Assembly (NCBI GenBank): GCA_023238725.1
Contig: CM041537.1
Span: 30,352,009-30,416,008 of the forward strand
Length of the DNA stretch: 64,000 nt
DNA from: Scortum barcoo
Taxonomy: Eukaryota; Chordata; Actinopteri; Centrarchiformes; Terapontidae
Direction: 5' to 3'
Shown: piece after piece, positions 61,610 through 64,000 of the stretch
Position numbering within the stretch: position 1 is the stretch's first letter
Layout of the letters: each line of letters starts with the position of its first letter
Notes under the pieces: generated by a model
Seen by the model: the letters and a program-made list of their open reading frames with translations, nothing else
Database searches by the model: none
What the model was told of the DNA's origin: nothing
Position numbers and translations under genes: made by a program

Positions 61610-64000
61610 GTGTCCGTCCTCTCTGTACACACACTCTGAGCAGGCTGGCGGAGCTCAAACGAGGCGTGTGTTAAACAGCACATTTGAATTTAGCACTGCC
61701 CCCTAAATCCCAGAGCAGGGGTCCCAATCAGGAGCCAGTAAGGCTCACACACCGCCCCTCACACTGTAATTGGCTGCAGGTGTGTGTCATTCTCCTGGTT
61801 CCCAAAAAGCCTGTGGAGCAGAGTGTGTGTTTCAGACAGCAGTCACATGGTGGTGTAGTCCTGAGCACGAGCCCTTTATCAGGTTTATCACTGCAGCATC
61901 TGCCTCTGGTGCTCATGTGTGGCCCTGCTCCATATGGATTTCGAAATCCACGTTTGTTTCTTTGTGTTAGAGCTCATTACTTTCCATTGAGTTTTTATTT
62001 CATTTGAAGAGTTAGTCCCCTGTGAATCCATATGAAACTAGTCATTGCAGCTCATCAGTCTATCAGTGTAAAATCTTACCTCCCCATTAACCTATGCTGC
62101 CTTCAGAATCACCTTCAAAATGCATGCTGTAAAAAGTACTTTTCCACCTCCACAACCTGAGTAGGAGAAAGTTAAGGGCATCTACCTGGAACTGGCATGC
62201 TTTTTTGTAACACTTTACAAAAAAGGGACACAAAGTGATATGAGAACAAATGAAAAATGAATGAGGGACTAACAGCTAGTGAACCATTACGGAGCAGCTC
62301 ATACATTTCACAGTAATTCATGATTAGAAAACAAAGGAGGACCGATTTAGGAATGACTTCCTTATTGATGAATCATTAATAAGTAATCAAAGTAAAACTT
62401 GAACCCCCTCATCAGAAGTCATATATATATGTCCTGGTTATGACTAATTCATCATAACCTAATCTAATCACCTTGCAACTCCTCAGATTTATCTTGCAGG
62501 TCTCATTCCAACCCAAACACTGGGAACCTGCTCTGAAAGAATGGGCTCTCTTTTCTACATATAACTGACATGTATTTGGGGCTTAGGAAGAAAATATAAT
62601 TATATTCACATGACAGCCAAAAATGTGGACCAGTGTAATTCCTGTGCAGCTGAAATTGGACTAATTTTTTTTAGATTATTATATTAATTACTTATAAACA
62701 AGGCTTAAAGAGTCTACAGCCCAGCAGCTCTGTCACACTAATGTCAGTATTCATACATATATACATGATAATAAGGACAATGTTAACATGCTAACGTGAA
62801 ATGTTTACCATGTTCATAATCTTAGTTTTGTGTGTTATCTGTGTGTATGTTAGGATACTAACAGTTGCTAAGTATAGCTGAGTCTGAGTTTTTGGTCATG
62901 TTGAAAAACACAAAAAAGCACAAAAGCTCCAGCAATGTTTGGCACAAGGTCAGATGATGATATCCTGTGTCTTCATCTGACGGCATAACATTTTTTTTTT
63001 AAATACTAACCCACTGCAGGACAGGGAGAGAGGTGTATGGAACAGCAGGAAGACCACATGACACAAGGCCATTATTTTATTGAATTATTGTGACTCTAAT
63101 TCTCAGCTCAGGCTCAAGGTTGAGATGGCTCGTCCACATTAACAATCATCACTTCAAATTGGAGTTCTTTGACGTTACGTTTGGGTGTGTCAGCTTCCTC
63201 TCTGATTACAGCAACTTGTCTGTGAAGTCCAAGCTGAGGTCAGAGATCCTCAGAATCAATGCATCAGCTTTCCATCTTGACTCAGACTCACTGGAAAAGC
63301 CATAGCAAATTAGCCAGTGAATTTCAAGCAAGTGATGAGAACAAGGATCTGGATTTTGTTACAGGATTCCACGTGCTTGATACGAACACTCACATCTTTT
63401 TTTTTGAAGGACTGAAAACATGAAGCAGTGGAGGGACTTTGGGAGCTGTTCCTGTGAAGTCAGTAACTATGAACACTATCTTATTCTAACAGCCTGGGCT
63501 AACAGTTTTCTTTTTGAACAGTGTTTAAATTCCAGTGAGAATGCTGCAGTTTGTGTAACGTTTTGCAGGCTAGGTGGGAGTGAGGAGGAGCAGTTCATAT
63601 TCCTTTACAATTCAAACCTGGCTTTCTTCAAGCACATGTATGACTCATTAGAAGTGGGTCTGAGTCCTATCCATTTATGTGAGTCACTAGAGAGCATCAA
63701 GAGACAGCCGCTGGTCGACATTAAAGGCACACTGTCCCAGCCCTGCTTTCAAGCTTTGTTAAAGTACACATATAATGAGAATACAGTAGCTTTCAAGGAC
63801 CTGTATTAGCTGTGATTTACATGTTTTACTCCCTTTACTACAAACCATGCATACTATATATCACATCAAATTATTACCCATTTACACAACAAGCAGTCAT
63901 AGAGCACATTTAGCTGCTGAGGAGTCCACTGTGTTCACTAGCTCCACGCTAACTTTGCCTGACTGCTGTGTGGTGCTGGTCGGGTCACGTACATATAACA
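61507..64000. other. Intergenic region upstream of EFCC1
   Basis: The EFCC1 promoter should lie in the first few hundred bases. The rest is AT-rich. A segment at about 62205-62480 beginning TTGTAACACTTTACAAAAAA resembles a dispersed fish repeat with GAATCATTAATAAGTAATCA-like units. Open frames at 63090-63305 and 63420-63809 have no recognised relatives and are probably chance. Confidence 0.45.
61568..61607. repeat. (GT)20 microsatellite upstream of EFCC1
   Basis: About 20 perfect GT units lie some 60-100 bp upstream of the EFCC1 start codon, probably in the promoter or 5' UTR. Confidence 0.96.

Noticed and set aside
63420..63809. Open frame of 129 codons near the right edge
   Set aside because: Cys- and Phe-rich with no recognisable family; no supporting splice sites or neighbouring exon. 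A retrogene fragment cannot be excluded.
1..64000. tRNA or rRNA genes, CRISPR arrays and bacterial operon features
   Set aside because: None was recognised by eye; the intron-rich structure shows a vertebrate genome where CRISPR arrays and operons are not expected. A tRNA scan was not possible.

Overview
This window is vertebrate nuclear DNA, most likely from a teleost fish. The genes are split into many short exons with GT-AG introns. Intergenic DNA is AT-rich with long CA/GT and TA microsatellites, and there are Tc1-like transposon remnants and a non-LTR retrotransposon of a type common in fish. Five proteins are recognised as orthologues of vertebrate genes, and a sixth (C1orf50/DUF2452) is recognised by domain. 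I did not assign a species.

Layout: P3H1 (prolyl 3-hydroxylase 1) lies on the minus strand at 678-11277 with 15 coding exons. It is head-to-head with the C1orf50 homologue (plus, 13062-15393). C1orf50 converges on AP5B1 (minus, 16254-20212), and the two have opposing poly(A) signals 12 bp apart. AP5B1 is head-to-head with NUF2 (plus, 20760-26363) across a 547-bp gap that holds cell-cycle promoter motifs (E2F/CDE-like site, CCAAT boxes, tandem TTTGAA). NUF2 converges on CFAP57 (minus, 27307-43347, 21 exons). CFAP57 intron 11 holds two copies of one non-LTR retrotransposon. CFAP57 is head-to-head with a small candidate gene I do not recognise (plus, 43688-45101), and two RFX X-box motifs lie between them. 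After about 3 kb of gene-poor DNA comes EFCC1 (minus, 48189-61506, 8 exons). The last 2.5 kb is intergenic.

Exon boundaries were placed by hand from splice sites and reading frame. For all six recognised genes the summed coding lengths are exact multiples of three: P3H1 857 aa, C1orf50 189 aa, AP5B1 957 aa, NUF2 454 aa, CFAP57 1165 aa, EFCC1 624 aa. The genes do not form one pathway. They cover collagen modification in the ER (P3H1), late-endosome trafficking (AP5B1), the kinetochore (NUF2) and motile cilia (CFAP57), plus two poorly understood proteins.

The points most worth a second look are four. The P3H1 has a lysine/alanine-rich C-terminal tail ending in KEEL. The paired X-boxes suggest the unrecognised gene may be ciliary. 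A perfect 29-bp inverted repeat sits in a CFAP57 intron. An almost complete but frameshifted LINE keeps a perfect 13-bp target-site duplication. I saw no previously undescribed multi-gene system.
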